DNA of 64,000 nt, taken from assembly GCF_042100115.1 (NCBI RefSeq), contig NC_091279.1, positions 1,922,001-1,986,000 of the forward strand, written 5' to 3'. The notes under the pieces were generated by a model, which did not search any database, was not told where the DNA came from, and saw nothing but the letters and a program-made list of their open reading frames with translations. Origin of the DNA: Alternaria dauci. Lineage: Eukaryota; Ascomycota; Dothideomycetes; Pleosporales; Pleosporaceae. A program made the translations under genes and the position numbers. Of this stretch, positions 11,633 through 21,690 are shown in pieces (positions within the stretch are counted from its first letter, which is position 1; every line of letters starts with the position of its first letter).

Positions 11633-12056
11633 CTATAGGAAGCTGTACGAGGTCACTGTGCCGGCAAAGCACTTGGTCTCTCCAGGAAGAACGTCGATGT
11701 AGTTTCCAGGCCCAAAGCCATTGCAGACTGGGTTAACGAAGAAGCGGGCTGTCACCCCACATTAGCCTGCTCCCCAATCTCCACGAGAAACGCTGCTACA
11801 TACCTGTCCTAGTGAAACCGTTTTGTTGTACCCTAAAGCTACCATACGGCGCCGTGTACTCGTTGCTGAGACACCTGTCGCCTTGGAAGAAGACGGTGTC
11901 CTCTAGCCATGGCTCTTCGCAGCCGGAACCTGCGTAGAAACGGATTATGCCAATGCCGGGTGATTGGCGCTCTACGATGGTGGAGGGGTTAGGGAGAGCG
12001 TTTACGCTCATGGCCGCAAGGGCCGTGATGAGACCGAGGATGTTTGTGAACTGCAT
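11633..12056 (-). CDS. Small secreted cysteine protein (candidate effector)
   Basis: Two exons on the minus strand, 12056-11804 and 11748-11633, give 122 residues. The 55-nt intron runs from GTATGT to ACAG, and splicing adds two cysteines and a natural stop. Residues 1-20 are a clear signal peptide (MQFTNILGLITALAAMSVNA). The following LPNPSTIVERQ could be a short pro-region ending at a Kex2-like site. The mature chain has four cysteines (46, 62, 93, 111), enough for two disulfides, and many aromatic residues. No domain was recognised. A TATA box lies 102 bp upstream of the start. As for its neighbour at 9410, 'candidate effector' describes the shape of the protein, not a demonstrated activity. 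The two proteins are not evidently similar in sequence. Confidence 0.75.
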
Positions 12057-12157
12057 TGTAGATGTTGATAAAGGATAAAATATCCAAGTAGTGGATGCGA
12101 GACTGGAGTGGTGGAACAGGTTGGTGATAAGGAGATGTGTAAGATGATGGACTTGGT

Positions 12158-12164
12158 CTTTATA
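12158..12164 (-). promoter_or_regulatory. TATA box of the second secreted-protein gene
   Basis: On the minus strand the bases read TATAAAG, about 102 bp upstream of the ATG at 12056. Confidence 0.55.
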
Positions 12165-12813
12165 CACCCTCGCGGTTAGTTCAGAATCGAACATCATTTC
12201 TGGGCGCTACGTTAGTGGCATGGTATATGGTAAGACCTAAGTCAACTCCAGCTTCTCAATTGTCGGCCCAGTCCGCCACCAACTGTTAGTGTTGAGGTCA
12301 TACACTCCCAGACCGCTTCGTACAGCCTCTTGAAGTGTCTGGAAAACATATGAGCCTTGTGCCTATGTCTCACTACCTGAAGGTTGGGTTGGGTTATGCG
12401 AACATCCCACGGCGTAGTACGAGATGCGATCTCACATCGGCACGCAGTGTCTCGAAAGCGACGATATGATTGGGTGGATGATCCGTATCCAGCAACTAGT
12501 GCTTTCTGTCAAGCATACGTTAGTTCTTGCACGTATGTTGGTGGATGATGGAATGGAAGGCCACCCGCACATATGACGGAAGACTGACTCGCGATTACCT
12601 AGGCCTGCAGCACTCGCGCGCCCAACAAAGCCTCTTCATGCTGCTTCCCGATATCCCGGAGTGATATGTCGATTTCTATGATGGAAAAGGAAGTTCCATC
12701 TAGTATTTATCTAGCTCCATTTGATGCATCGGTTGCACACAAGTCGCCGCCACGGCTGCTACTACCACTTTCGATTCTCCGCAATGCTTGCGCGGATCTG
12801 GCATATCCTTGGC

Positions 12814-12822
12814 TATATATAA
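12814..12822 (+). promoter_or_regulatory. Orphan TATA box with fungal-style leader
   Basis: TATATATAA within GGCTATATATAAGC is followed, about 117 bp on, by a CAAC-rich leader and an ATG in strong context at 12939. That ATG opens only an 18-codon frame ending in TAG, and no splice pattern rescues it. Confidence 0.35.
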
Positions 12823-13430
12823 GCTGACATAGATAAAGCCGAGCTCATTGGTATACAGACTTACCTGTGCACGTGGCTGCTCACCAGAACTACAGCCAGT
12901 GAGCCATCCCAGTCCTTAACGCCACATCAACACCAACAATGGTCATCGTCCCAACACACTGCATGATTGAGAGCCTGCTGAGCCAGTTCCAATAGTAAAC
13001 AAATCATGGCTGCCCTAACGTGGCGACAGCAATCCGGGTAAACATTGAATTGAGAACGCGGGCCGCGGTCGCTTAAGCAACATGCATGCACGTCCACGGC
13101 CCATCGCGCTGACACCCCACGGGATGTTTACCTTCCGTGACCTTCCGCTCTGAGCCTAGACCAAGCTGTGATTTGTCGGAGTCGAGGTTGGTGGGCACCA
13201 AGGTTGCAGGAGGCGTAGCGAGCTCGCTCTCTGGCTCTTGCGATTGGAAAGCGGCCTCGGCCCGATACTTGGTTGGAGAATTCCCCCAAGTAATACCGAC
13301 ACGCATATGCAAGGTGTGTATAGAGCGGGGAGAATACCATATGAGCGGGCCAGTGGAGTCGCTGGCGTTATGATGTACGTGGTGGGCATGATTGTAATGC
13401 ATTCAAGTGGATTTTCAAACTTGACGTTTT

Positions 13431-15564
13431 TCACACAACTCCCCTACTTTCAACTTTACCCACATCGCTCGACCACCTTATATCTCGAAAATCTCTAAGT
13501 CTTCCATTGCTTCTCCTTTCTCCTGAGCCTTCATTCGCTATCCTCATCTCTATAGCTCCATCTGGACCAAAGCCAGCGCCCAGGCTTGTTGTTCTGGAGC
13601 CTAGAGCAGGACTGCGTTGGAACTTTGGATTACGCGCGGCATGCACCAGATCCTGCATCTTCTTCCCTGGCATGGCGCCGTCGCGGACGTATGATGTTAA
13701 CCCAAGAATGACGCAGACAAGGGCGAATGCGTTAGCAAGAGCGTAAGGGATGAACAAGCCGTAGGCTTTGTAGTCGTAGCGATTTACGTCGGTGGTAAGT
13801 TTCACGGTCGTGTTGGCCATGTCACTAGACGAATCAGTATTCGTGCGCTTGGGCCAAATCCGTTTTACTTACGTTAGTAGGCGGTTGTGCATTATGCTGA
13901 CTGTCAGGTTGGAGCTCAATTCCTCTATCAGGACTTCTAGCGTTCGATTCCTCGCCATGGCTTTATCCTTCAGTCGCTGATCACTCAACTTGAATGCTGT
14001 TGACATATTTTGATCTTTGTACAATTCCTTCTCTTCGTCAAACTCAAAGTATGCATCCAAGTCCACGGAGCCCAGTAAACTGGTGTGCTGGATGGGCGAG
14101 TCGATGACACCGAACTGAGCTGCTGCTTGCTGCTCATCTTCGATGCTTGTATCAACCAACCATGCTAGCTTCCCCACAAGTTGATCGCACACAACCCACA
14201 TGAAAGCTGTGTATGCATGCTGAGTCATGTTTGAGATCTGGTCTGGCGTTTCGTTCGGAAAAGGAATTGCTTCACCGACTTCGTATTCGACTGATACATT
14301 CTGCAGGCCACGGTACTGCGAGATCTCTAGATTGTAAGATGCGTTGTGTGGGCGACAAATTTGATAATGACGTGTCTTGACTCGCTCGCCTCGGCCGTCA
14401 ATTTCAGGCCGCAAAAACGTCATCCAGAGTTCGTTCATCGGTTTTGAAGGTATCTGTCGACGAGGGTCCGATACTGCCGTAAGTGCCCCAGTACGATTGT
14501 AGGTAGGGACGAAGCTGAAGTATGCACTAGCCGTCTCATTTAGCGTACCACGAGTGGCATTCATTTCTTCCTGCAAAAGACCGTCTATGGTATATCTTTC
14601 CGTATCATTGGCGTCTCCGCATTTGATCACAGGAGCGTAGAAGCCGACGGAATAGGCCGAATTGTTAAAAGGCAAGTCTAGAGGCAGTATTTCACCGAGC
14701 GACGAAGTAGCAGTAGCCAAGAGGTTCATGACGGTCCTTGGTCCAGTGAAGATTCGGTTCACGTCGGTTTCGTACTGTTTTGTTCCGCGTAGAGAAGGTG
14801 GCGAGTAAGTAAAAAGATGCGCCGCGCTGACGTTCGCGATGGACGGGTGCGGCATGGCTGCAATGATTTCTTCAACGTTCGTGCTTTCGAAAATGAACAA
14901 AGTCGCAGGCGTGAAGAACGGCGGTATCAATAGACCCCTGTTTTCACTTTAGAAGAGGTATAGCAAGCAGAGCGAGCAACTTACCATGCGAGGAAAGCTA
15001 TGATAGATCCTACCTTCAGCCGCCTCCACATGTCGACGTTGAGCAAAGACAACACTGATGTATCAGCCCCAAAAGCTGAGTTTAGGACTTTGATTGTCAG
15101 ATCCTTCTTCATGAGAGTCCTCCAAAGCCACTGGGTGTACGCGGTCCACACGCTTGCCCCCAGGCAGATCTGAGCGAGGAAGGCAAATGCAGTGCCAAAT
15201 CTGACACCATCAGTCAACTGCAAACATGAAAGACGGGCGCAAGCTACCTTATTCTCTCCTCTTGCTGGTCGGATTTGCCAACCACCTGGCCTTTGAGCTT
15301 CGGGTAAAAGATGCAATGCGCTGTGCTCATCGCTAAGCCAACAAGGAAGAAAAGAACCATGAAAAGCGGAGTTTTCCACGTGTGAATGCGACGTCTCTTC
15401 CACTCAGGAAAAGAGTGTGGATCATGACGTTCTGTTATTGGTCTAATTGCTGGCGACGGAGGCGGCTTCGGGAGCAGATGCGCATTGGATCGCGTGGAAC
15501 GACTATCATCATGGACCTCCCGCTCTTCGAGCAATGTGGTCTTAACTCGTCCAGGACTCTCCAT
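13431..15564 (-). CDS. Multi-pass membrane protein with large glycosylated loop (fungal family of unknown function)
   Basis: Four exons on the minus strand (15564-15248, 15200-14985, 14937-13873, 13824-13431) encode 663 residues. The introns are 47, 47 and 48 nt and all joins are in frame. Four hydrophobic segments are visible: one near residue 65-88 (MVLFFLVGLAMS), two in exon 2 and its junction with exon 3, and one near the C-terminus (YGLFIPYALANAFALVCVILGL). The roughly 370-residue loop before the last segment contains 13 of the 14 N-glycosylation sequons in the protein, so it should face the ER lumen or cell exterior. The C-terminal tail is basic and Ser/Gly-rich. Proteins of this design are common in ascomycetes and are often mislabelled 'formylmethionine deformylase-like'; no deformylase motif is present. 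The function is unknown. Confidence 0.85.
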
Positions 15565-17149
15565 AATACGGTCGCTTGAGACTGTTGTTACGATTCAGGC
15601 AAATGCACTGGAATAGTCAGTTTTCATAGTCATGTAGACCCTGATCTTAGTCCGCTGTCCTCAGTCACGGGGAGGGTGTTGCATAGAGTTAAGAAGAGTG
15701 AGCGCAAATTACATAGTGTGAGAAAGCCGCGACCATCGCTCCGCTAAATATCAAGCAAATGTTTGGGGGCCTCTCTGTCGTGGAAGCACCGGTGACGGCT
15801 GGTGAAAGTAGTGGCGAGGCTGAGTCGATAGAGTAAGATGATGACACCCTTGTGAGTAGATGCTTGCCTGCATGTGCCTAGCCTCTGGACTTGGCGTCAA
15901 AAATAGCTGCAGGATCATGAATATGGTGTTCGCGAAAGGTCAGTAGTAATATCGACACGCGACCAGTGGAAGGATGCGAAGACGTTCCAGTCGCAATGAC
16001 GATGCTTAACTGGTGTGACTTCCATGGTACGGTGCAAGAAGCGCGGGAAGATTAAGTTGAGGTTACGTACGAGTGGACGTTGGATCAGATTCCATCAGCA
16101 TAGTCTTGAGCAGCATCGCGCTGTGTCCACGAGGAGTTCGTGCCTGTCAATCATCGAGGCTTATCGGCGAGGGGCATCTGCGGCAAGGGTTAGCGATGAC
16201 ACTCAGCCACCCTCAGGTGAGTTAAATGAGCAGCACCTACACCAACTTGGGATACGAAATATATTATGACAGGGCGAAGTACTGAAGACCATTAGGACGG
16301 CCTTTTGTCGTAGTTAGTGTCCAGTCATAACGCTTTTCAGAGCAACGTGAGACTTCGGAGTGATAATGTTGGACGAATAGATTCGAGGACGACACGAGAT
16401 GACTAATTTTCGATGCGATAGATAATTGCTGTTGGCAAATTGCGTTCATGTGATCAGCCCTACTAAGTAACGGTATTTAGCGCGACAAGGGGCTGATAAA
16501 GGGCCAGTGGGGGCCAGTGGAGGCAAGATCAACCGCTGAACCCCAGAAAAGAGCGGTGCGGGCTGGGTGCCCGTTGAGCATGACAACACCGGACACATGC
16601 ACTTATTATATGCTTGCATCGATACTACGACTCTTTCGAACGGCTTGCAACATCTCGAAAAGATGCCGGCGATCAACAGGAGTGTTCCGCAGATATATTG
16701 GTGTGTACAGGCGGAAGGCTCCTCAGGGGGAGCTGTCGGTTGGCGTACCCGCGAAACATTGGCTAGGTAGAGCGCCACACACGTAAAAGCAGTCTCTTAT
16801 ATAACGCCTCAAAATCTTGGCATCCGAAAGACAGCAGAGGATGTTCAAAGCGAAGCCTGAATTGAGCCCAAACAGCTATGCCAGATGGAGTTGCAACTTT
16901 GGGTGTTGAGGTATCATCTTTGTCGTTGGGCGGATCGGCGAGTGAAGAAGTCTCGGTCTCCAGACCAGAGTGATATTAATTGGTAGTGGTTGTTGTCTGT
17001 ATCCCCTAGTCGTGCGTATTATCGCAGTCCGCCGGCCACGTCCAACAACGCTGCTGTATGCGCATACTCTCGGGTTGCAGTGTACGAATGCCCATGCATT
17101 ACGAATGATTCTTTTTCTGAACGACAACATCCATCTTCTGGATAACATT
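15565..17149. other. 1.6 kb intergenic stretch
   Basis: This lies upstream of the membrane-protein gene and downstream of the histidine kinase stop. No coding frame is convincing. A perfect 10-bp tandem duplication, GGGCCAGTGG, sits at 16501-16520. Confidence 0.45.
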
Positions 17150-19246
17150 TCAGCCGGCAGTGTTCTGTGACAGGCACCCGAGCAGTAGCTTTACCAATAG
17201 ACTTCTATCGACTGGCTTGGCGATATACCCCGTCATGCCTTTAGCAATGTAGGATTCGGCCTGTCCTCTGAGGGCGTTTGCTGTCATAGCTACGATTGGC
17301 ACTTGTAGCCCTTTTGCTCGGATGTCTTTGGTAGCGCTGAGACCATCCTGGATAGGCATGTTGACATCCATCAAAATCAGATCATATCCGGGTCCTTCTA
17401 CAGCTTTAGTGACTGCTTCCTTGCCATCTGGTGCCGTGTCTACATTCTCAAATCCCAGACCTGCAAGCATCCGTGTCATGACTTTCCGATTGATAACGTT
17501 ATCTTCGGCGAGTAAGAGGCGTTTGTCGGCAGCAACCGTTTTCAATGTTTCAGTAAGGTCAACCGTTGCGGGGGATGCGATCTTCAATCCAGCCATACCT
17601 TCTTGAAGAACTTCAAGAGCTTTTAGCTGTTTGCATCTTTTGAGCTTGGCGGTGAACCAGAAGACACTGCCAGGACCCTCGGGGTTAGGATGAAAGCCAA
17701 TACTTCCACCCATGAGCTCTGCCAAAGATTTGCAGATACTCAGACCTAGCCCTGTGCCTTTGTATCTCTTGGTGGCGGAATTGTCGATTTGCGTGAACGG
17801 GGTGAATAAGGATTGTGAGCCGCTTGCTGGAACACCAATACCAGAGTCTATCACTTCGGTCAAAATAGTGGAACAGTCCTGGTCCTCCTTCTGTAGGCGA
17901 GCTACAATGCGCACGTAGCCTTTCTCGGTAAATTTGGTTGCATTCGACAAAAGATTCTGGATTATCTGTCGGTAACGCAAAGGGTCCCCTTCGGCGGAGC
18001 TTGGTAGGTTGTCATCCAATTGGATCTCCAATTTGACATCGGGGCTGTGGCAGGTCTGATGTGCTCGAAACACAGACTGTATTACATCCTTTACGCTTAT
18101 GATGTCGTTGCTGATGGAGAAGCTACCCGAAGCGAGCTTGCTGAAGTCCAAAAAGTCGTCGATCAACTGCAGAAGCACGTCACCCGACTCTTGGATGATG
18201 CGTGTAAGCTCGAGCTGGTTGTTGTCTAGCTTTGTATCAAGGAGCAACGTCAATGCAGATAACATGCCGTGCATGGGCGTGCGGATCTCATGACTCATAT
18301 TGGCCAAGAATTCAGATTTGAGCTTCGATGCTTCCTCGTAGGCGGCGATAAGACTGTTTTCTGCTCTTTTTCTCTCCGTTAGATCCCTTGTGACTTTGGA
18401 GAATCCGAGCAGAACGTTGTCTTTGTATACTGGGGTGATGACCACGTTTGCCCAGAACTTTGAGCCATCCTTGCGAAAACGCCAGCCTTCGTCTTCACAT
18501 CTTCCGTCGCGGAGGGCATCTCGTAATTCTCTTGATGGTTTATCGTTATCGCGGTCTTCTTGGGAATAGAAGGTTGAGAAGTGTCTGCCAATGATTTCGG
18601 AAGGCGTGTATCCCTTGAAGCCCTGGGCTCCTGCATTCCATGTTGCCACATGGCCAGCGGGGTCTAGCATGAAGATGGCATAATCTTTGATAGTGGCTAC
18701 CAACAACTGGAATGTCTCATTCTGATAGGAGCGTTCTCTGAATTCAAGCTGGCGCTTGTGCTCCTCCGTGATGTCGAGAAACTCCATTTGAATGCAACGC
18801 AGGGTTCCTTGACGTAGAATTGGGACCGCTCGTAAGTTCCAGGCAATGCCTGTATTTGTCACAACCTTACTCTGCTGAAGCTTGCCAGTTCGACATGCGG
18901 TGTTCACTAGTTCACGAGCTGGAGCGAAAGCTGGGATAGTAGAGTTGACGTTCAAAATGTCGTCCGCATGTCTGCCTACAAGCTCGACGCGATCGTTTGC
19001 CTCTGAAACGGTCACATAACTTAGAAGTGTTAGCAAGTGATTGAGCTCTCGGACGAGGCCTGTCTCGGGCTGTACTAACGAATCTGAGACATGGCGCACG
19101 AAGAGCGATGCATCTAGAATGACAGTCGGCGCCGGCGTGAACCTGATCAAGTCGTATGCAAGGCTGCTGGCAGCGCAGTCGTCGAGTGTTCCCAAGGGCG
19201 GGAGATCGTCAAGCGCAGTAGGCGACGGCGCTGGCATGACGGCCAT
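17150..19246 (-). CDS. PAS-containing hybrid histidine kinase
   Basis: Intronless, 698 residues, soluble. An N-terminal region (about 35-165) resembles a degenerate PAS/PAC unit (RAVPILRQGTLRCIQMEFLDITEEHKRQ). A clear PAS domain follows at about 175-297 (DYAIFMLDPAGHVATWNAGA). The HisKA domain contains the phospho-accepting His319 in NMSHEIRTPMHGM. The ATPase domain has the N box (NLLSNATKFTEKG, from 431), G1 (DSGIGV) and G2 (GTGLGLS). The C-terminal receiver (about 575-690) has acidic Glu581/Asp582, phospho-acceptor Asp627 (LILMDVNMP), a conserved Thr in AMTANA and Lys677. All catalytic residues are present, so it should pass phosphate through a His-phosphotransfer protein to Ssk1- or Skn7-type regulators. 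No transmembrane segment is present, so it senses an internal signal. Which fungal HHK class it belongs to cannot be fixed by eye. Confidence 0.93.
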   Translation of the reverse strand: MAVMPAPSPTALDDLPPLGTLDDCAASSLAYDLIRFTPAPTVILDASLFVRHVSDSLVQPETGLVRELNHLLTLLSYVTVSEANDRVELVGRHADDILNVNSTIPAFAPARELVNTACRTGKLQQSKVVTNTGIAWNLRAVPILRQGTLRCIQMEFLDITEEHKRQLEFRERSYQNETFQLLVATIKDYAIFMLDPAGHVATWNAGAQGFKGYTPSEIIGRHFSTFYSQEDRDNDKPSRELRDALRDGRCEDEGWRFRKDGSKFWANVVITPVYKDNVLLGFSKVTRDLTERKRAENSLIAAYEEASKLKSEFLANMSHEIRTPMHGMLSALTLLLDTKLDNNQLELTRIIQESGDVLLQLIDDFLDFSKLASGSFSISNDIISVKDVIQSVFRAHQTCHSPDVKLEIQLDDNLPSSAEGDPLRYRQIIQNLLSNATKFTEKGYVRIVARLQKEDQDCSTILTEVIDSGIGVPASGSQSLFTPFTQIDNSATKRYKGTGLGLSICKSLAELMGGSIGFHPNPEGPGSVFWFTAKLKRCKQLKALEVLQEGMAGLKIASPATVDLTETLKTVAADKRLLLAEDNVINRKVMTRMLAGLGFENVDTAPDGKEAVTKAVEGPGYDLILMDVNMPIQDGLSATKDIRAKGLQVPIVAMTANALRGQAESYIAKGMTGYIAKPVDRSLLVKLLLGCLSQNTAG

Positions 19247-19854
19247 AACTCCGAGACAGGTGGGCTAGCCTCCGCTAGGGCAACAGCGGAGACGTATGGT
19301 GTGTTCGAGGGAAATCGTACGAGTTTTGCATGGCGATGAAATAACAGCCGGGGTCAGGCCAGGCTTTTGAGGTCCACAATTGGATCGGGTTGGCTCTCTT
19401 ACTACGGATTTCGTGTGACCTCCGCGGTGGATCTAGAATGAGCGATGCCGTGACGTCACTTTCAGCCCCTCGTTCGATAGCGACCCATGCGCTTCTCAGG
19501 TCATGAAAATACTGGCTGTGGGCGGAAACGCCCAATTCACTGTGCTGCATGCTATTGTCAAATCTGCACAATGCAGTTGGCTGCATGAAAGGCGTGCGTT
19601 CATGTGGACGCATGTTACCTGGTACGCCCCACTCTTCTGAACGCTACGGCGCTGTTTCCCCTGCATCGGGCGATGACCCAGAGCTTCCATCAACAACAAC
19701 ATTCGTTCAGCCGACGGGTCATCAAAGTGTTATAATCGTACGCGCTACAGGTTTTCGAATTATGGGCATAATATTGTCATTGACACTATAGGTTATGTAG
19801 TGGTTGTCATCAAATTAACTAAACCCCAACCTATTCGCCAGCTTACGCTAACCT
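19247..19854. other. Intergenic, no gene seen
   Basis: This 608 bp stretch holds the presumed promoter of the histidine kinase and the 3' flank of the caspase-like gene. No further feature was recognised. Confidence 0.45.
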
Positions 19855-21690
19855 CTACCTAAGACTCATGTCCTGCATCTCCTCTGCCTGACTCTTCAGC
19901 ACAGTCTCATACTCGGAAGGAATCCACTCAGTCATTTCTCTCAGCTCGTCAATGAAATCTTGGTCCAGCTCCCAAGAATCCGGGCCGTTCAGATCAAGAT
20001 AAGCATTCCTGAGGTCTGCGTACCGAGTAGCCGTCTTTCTTGCCCAGATCATGATGTTTTCGCCGTGAGGGAGGATGAAGCCTATGCGACAGTTGGTTAA
20101 GTCGGCATCCGCAGAATTCTCTGGGCATAACAAGTATGCGCTCTGGTCTTGCCTCTCGATCCCCTCGAGGTCGTCGACAGGGATCTCAGCATCTTCTGCT
20201 ATACCACCGAGTAGTCTAGTCGACCTCAACCAGCCAAAGACTCCCGGTACGTTGTCTGTCTCGCAGCGCAACAGCAAGGTGGCGAGCCAGTACAGAGGCT
20301 CTTCGAAACGTCCTCTCATCGTCTCCTTAGGGAACCTGTCGGTGCGAAGACGAGCTGCATCGCCGAAGTCTTGTGCGTATTCAAAGAGCTCAAGAGCTCC
20401 GCTGAGGATGCGGACGGGATCAGACGACATGGTTCTCTCTAGATCAATTCGCCTCATGATGCACTCTGGAGAAAGAATGTCGTAGTTCACAAGCTTTTGC
20501 CAGATAGTGATCATTCGCTCTTGCATCTGGAAACGCCACTTCAGTGCATCCATCATTTTGCGTATGTAGAGCACGCGTTCCTTCATAGGCCGTTCATTGG
20601 AAGCAGCAACTTGCATTAAAGTTCCAAACCCATTGTCCCGGGGATGCCCAGGGTTCGAGTTGTGTTTCACCAAGGCTATCTCTTTCTTTATGACCTCGAA
20701 AGCCTTTCTCGCAGCCTCTGGCGCTCCCTCAGATTGGAAGTGTGGTCCGAAAGTTGAGTTCGGGGCAGGATATCCAGGATTGACAACCATAGCGAACTTG
20801 CGACGTTTGGAATGACCGGGTTCCAGATGGATGTAGTGAGAATAGAATGTTTCTACAACAGCCACATGTAGGTCAACGTTGGTGTATGCCTGTGGAATGG
20901 CTTCTGGTTTTCCATACCAGACGCCGTGCTTACGGACGTGCTCGATGTGTTCACCCAGAGTTTTCGGACCCTTGTTCTCATCTCCTACCCAGCCTCCCAT
21001 GGAATGGACGATTGAAGCAATGAAAGGTGAGCCTCGTAAGGGATCACTAGGAACTCTTCGTGCGTAGGCATAGCTCATCAGATCGGCCGTCGTCGAGCTC
21101 TGAACGTACTGGTGTCTCCTTCCGATCTGCCTCATCTGGTCCACAAGCTTACCGGACCAACAGGATGCGACGATTATGTTTACTTGGACGTCGTAACTGA
21201 TTCGCCGGAAGGCTTCCTCCAGATCCTTACGGGGCAGTCTCTGGTTTCCAACCTCAAAATCGCCCTTTTCGAAACTGTGTCCAATGAAGATGAAGTTGAA
21301 ACGATCGCCTGACCGGAGCTTTCGCTGATTGATGTGTTGCAATATCTTCTTGTCCATGTTGGGAACTTGATCCTTGTCGAAATCTTTCCACAGAGTAGGG
21401 TCACCTTTCTTGAATCGGAACGCGGGATCGACATGGTAACCGGGCTGCTTGTGGCCAAACCAAATTTCGTCTTTGTGCTTCCCTTTGCTGAACTTCTCGA
21501 AATATTCCTCGTATGGAAACATGTTCCAGGCTGTGCCTGTGAAACCGAAGTTCCCGATGAGCTCCCGATGGATGGCGAAGAAGTCGGCGAACTGCCATAC
21601 ATCCTCCTCGGGGTTGCTGCCACCACAGATAAGGAAGAACTCTGTAGTGTTGGTTGGCGTTTGCTCTTTTCCTCTGAGAGACGACTCCAT
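19855..21690 (-). CDS. Caspase-like (clan CD) peptidase-domain protein
   Basis: Intronless, 611 residues. The N-terminal 230 residues have the outline of a clan CD cysteine peptidase. A hydrophobic strand ends in a histidine (FNFIFIGHS, His138). About 40 residues later a second strand ends in a cysteine (NIIVASCWSG, Cys177), comparable to GHG and D-x-C-x-SG in metacaspases and legumains. A segment like GSPFIASIVHSM (220-231) matches the strand and helix after the active site. Residues 240-611 are not recognised; they are helical, rich in Arg and Glu, and may be a regulatory or binding region. No signal peptide or membrane segment is present. It is not a standard metacaspase, since the Gln/Asn-rich prodomain and canonical motifs are missing. 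Peptidase activity is inference from the dyad only. Confidence 0.7.
   Translation of the reverse strand: MESSLRGKEQTPTNTTEFFLICGGSNPEEDVWQFADFFAIHRELIGNFGFTGTAWNMFPYEEYFEKFSKGKHKDEIWFGHKQPGYHVDPAFRFKKGDPTLWKDFDKDQVPNMDKKILQHINQRKLRSGDRFNFIFIGHSFEKGDFEVGNQRLPRKDLEEAFRRISYDVQVNIIVASCWSGKLVDQMRQIGRRHQYVQSSTTADLMSYAYARRVPSDPLRGSPFIASIVHSMGGWVGDENKGPKTLGEHIEHVRKHGVWYGKPEAIPQAYTNVDLHVAVVETFYSHYIHLEPGHSKRRKFAMVVNPGYPAPNSTFGPHFQSEGAPEAARKAFEVIKKEIALVKHNSNPGHPRDNGFGTLMQVAASNERPMKERVLYIRKMMDALKWRFQMQERMITIWQKLVNYDILSPECIMRRIDLERTMSSDPVRILSGALELFEYAQDFGDAARLRTDRFPKETMRGRFEEPLYWLATLLLRCETDNVPGVFGWLRSTRLLGGIAEDAEIPVDDLEGIERQDQSAYLLCPENSADADLTNCRIGFILPHGENIMIWARKTATRYADLRNAYLDLNGPDSWELDQDFIDELREMTEWIPSEYETVLKSQAEEMQDMSLR

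Larger units (their letters stand above)
12057..13430. other. 1.4 kb intergenic stretch with an unassigned TATA box
   Basis: No gene could be built. A TATA element at 12158-12164 belongs to the secreted protein gene on the minus strand. A second TATA on the plus strand at 12814-12822 has no assigned gene (see findings). Confidence 0.45.

Noticed and set aside
7761..12056. Secondary-metabolite cluster around the MDR oxidoreductase
   Set aside because: No polyketide synthase, NRPS, terpene synthase, P450 or transporter lies nearby.
16501..16520. Perfect 10-bp tandem duplication GGGCCAGTGG
   Set aside because: Two short copies only; chance or simple slippage is enough.
17150..19246. Recent bacterial origin of the histidine kinase
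   Set aside because: Hybrid kinases with bacterial-like PAS text are normal in ascomycetes; intron absence alone is not evidence of transfer.
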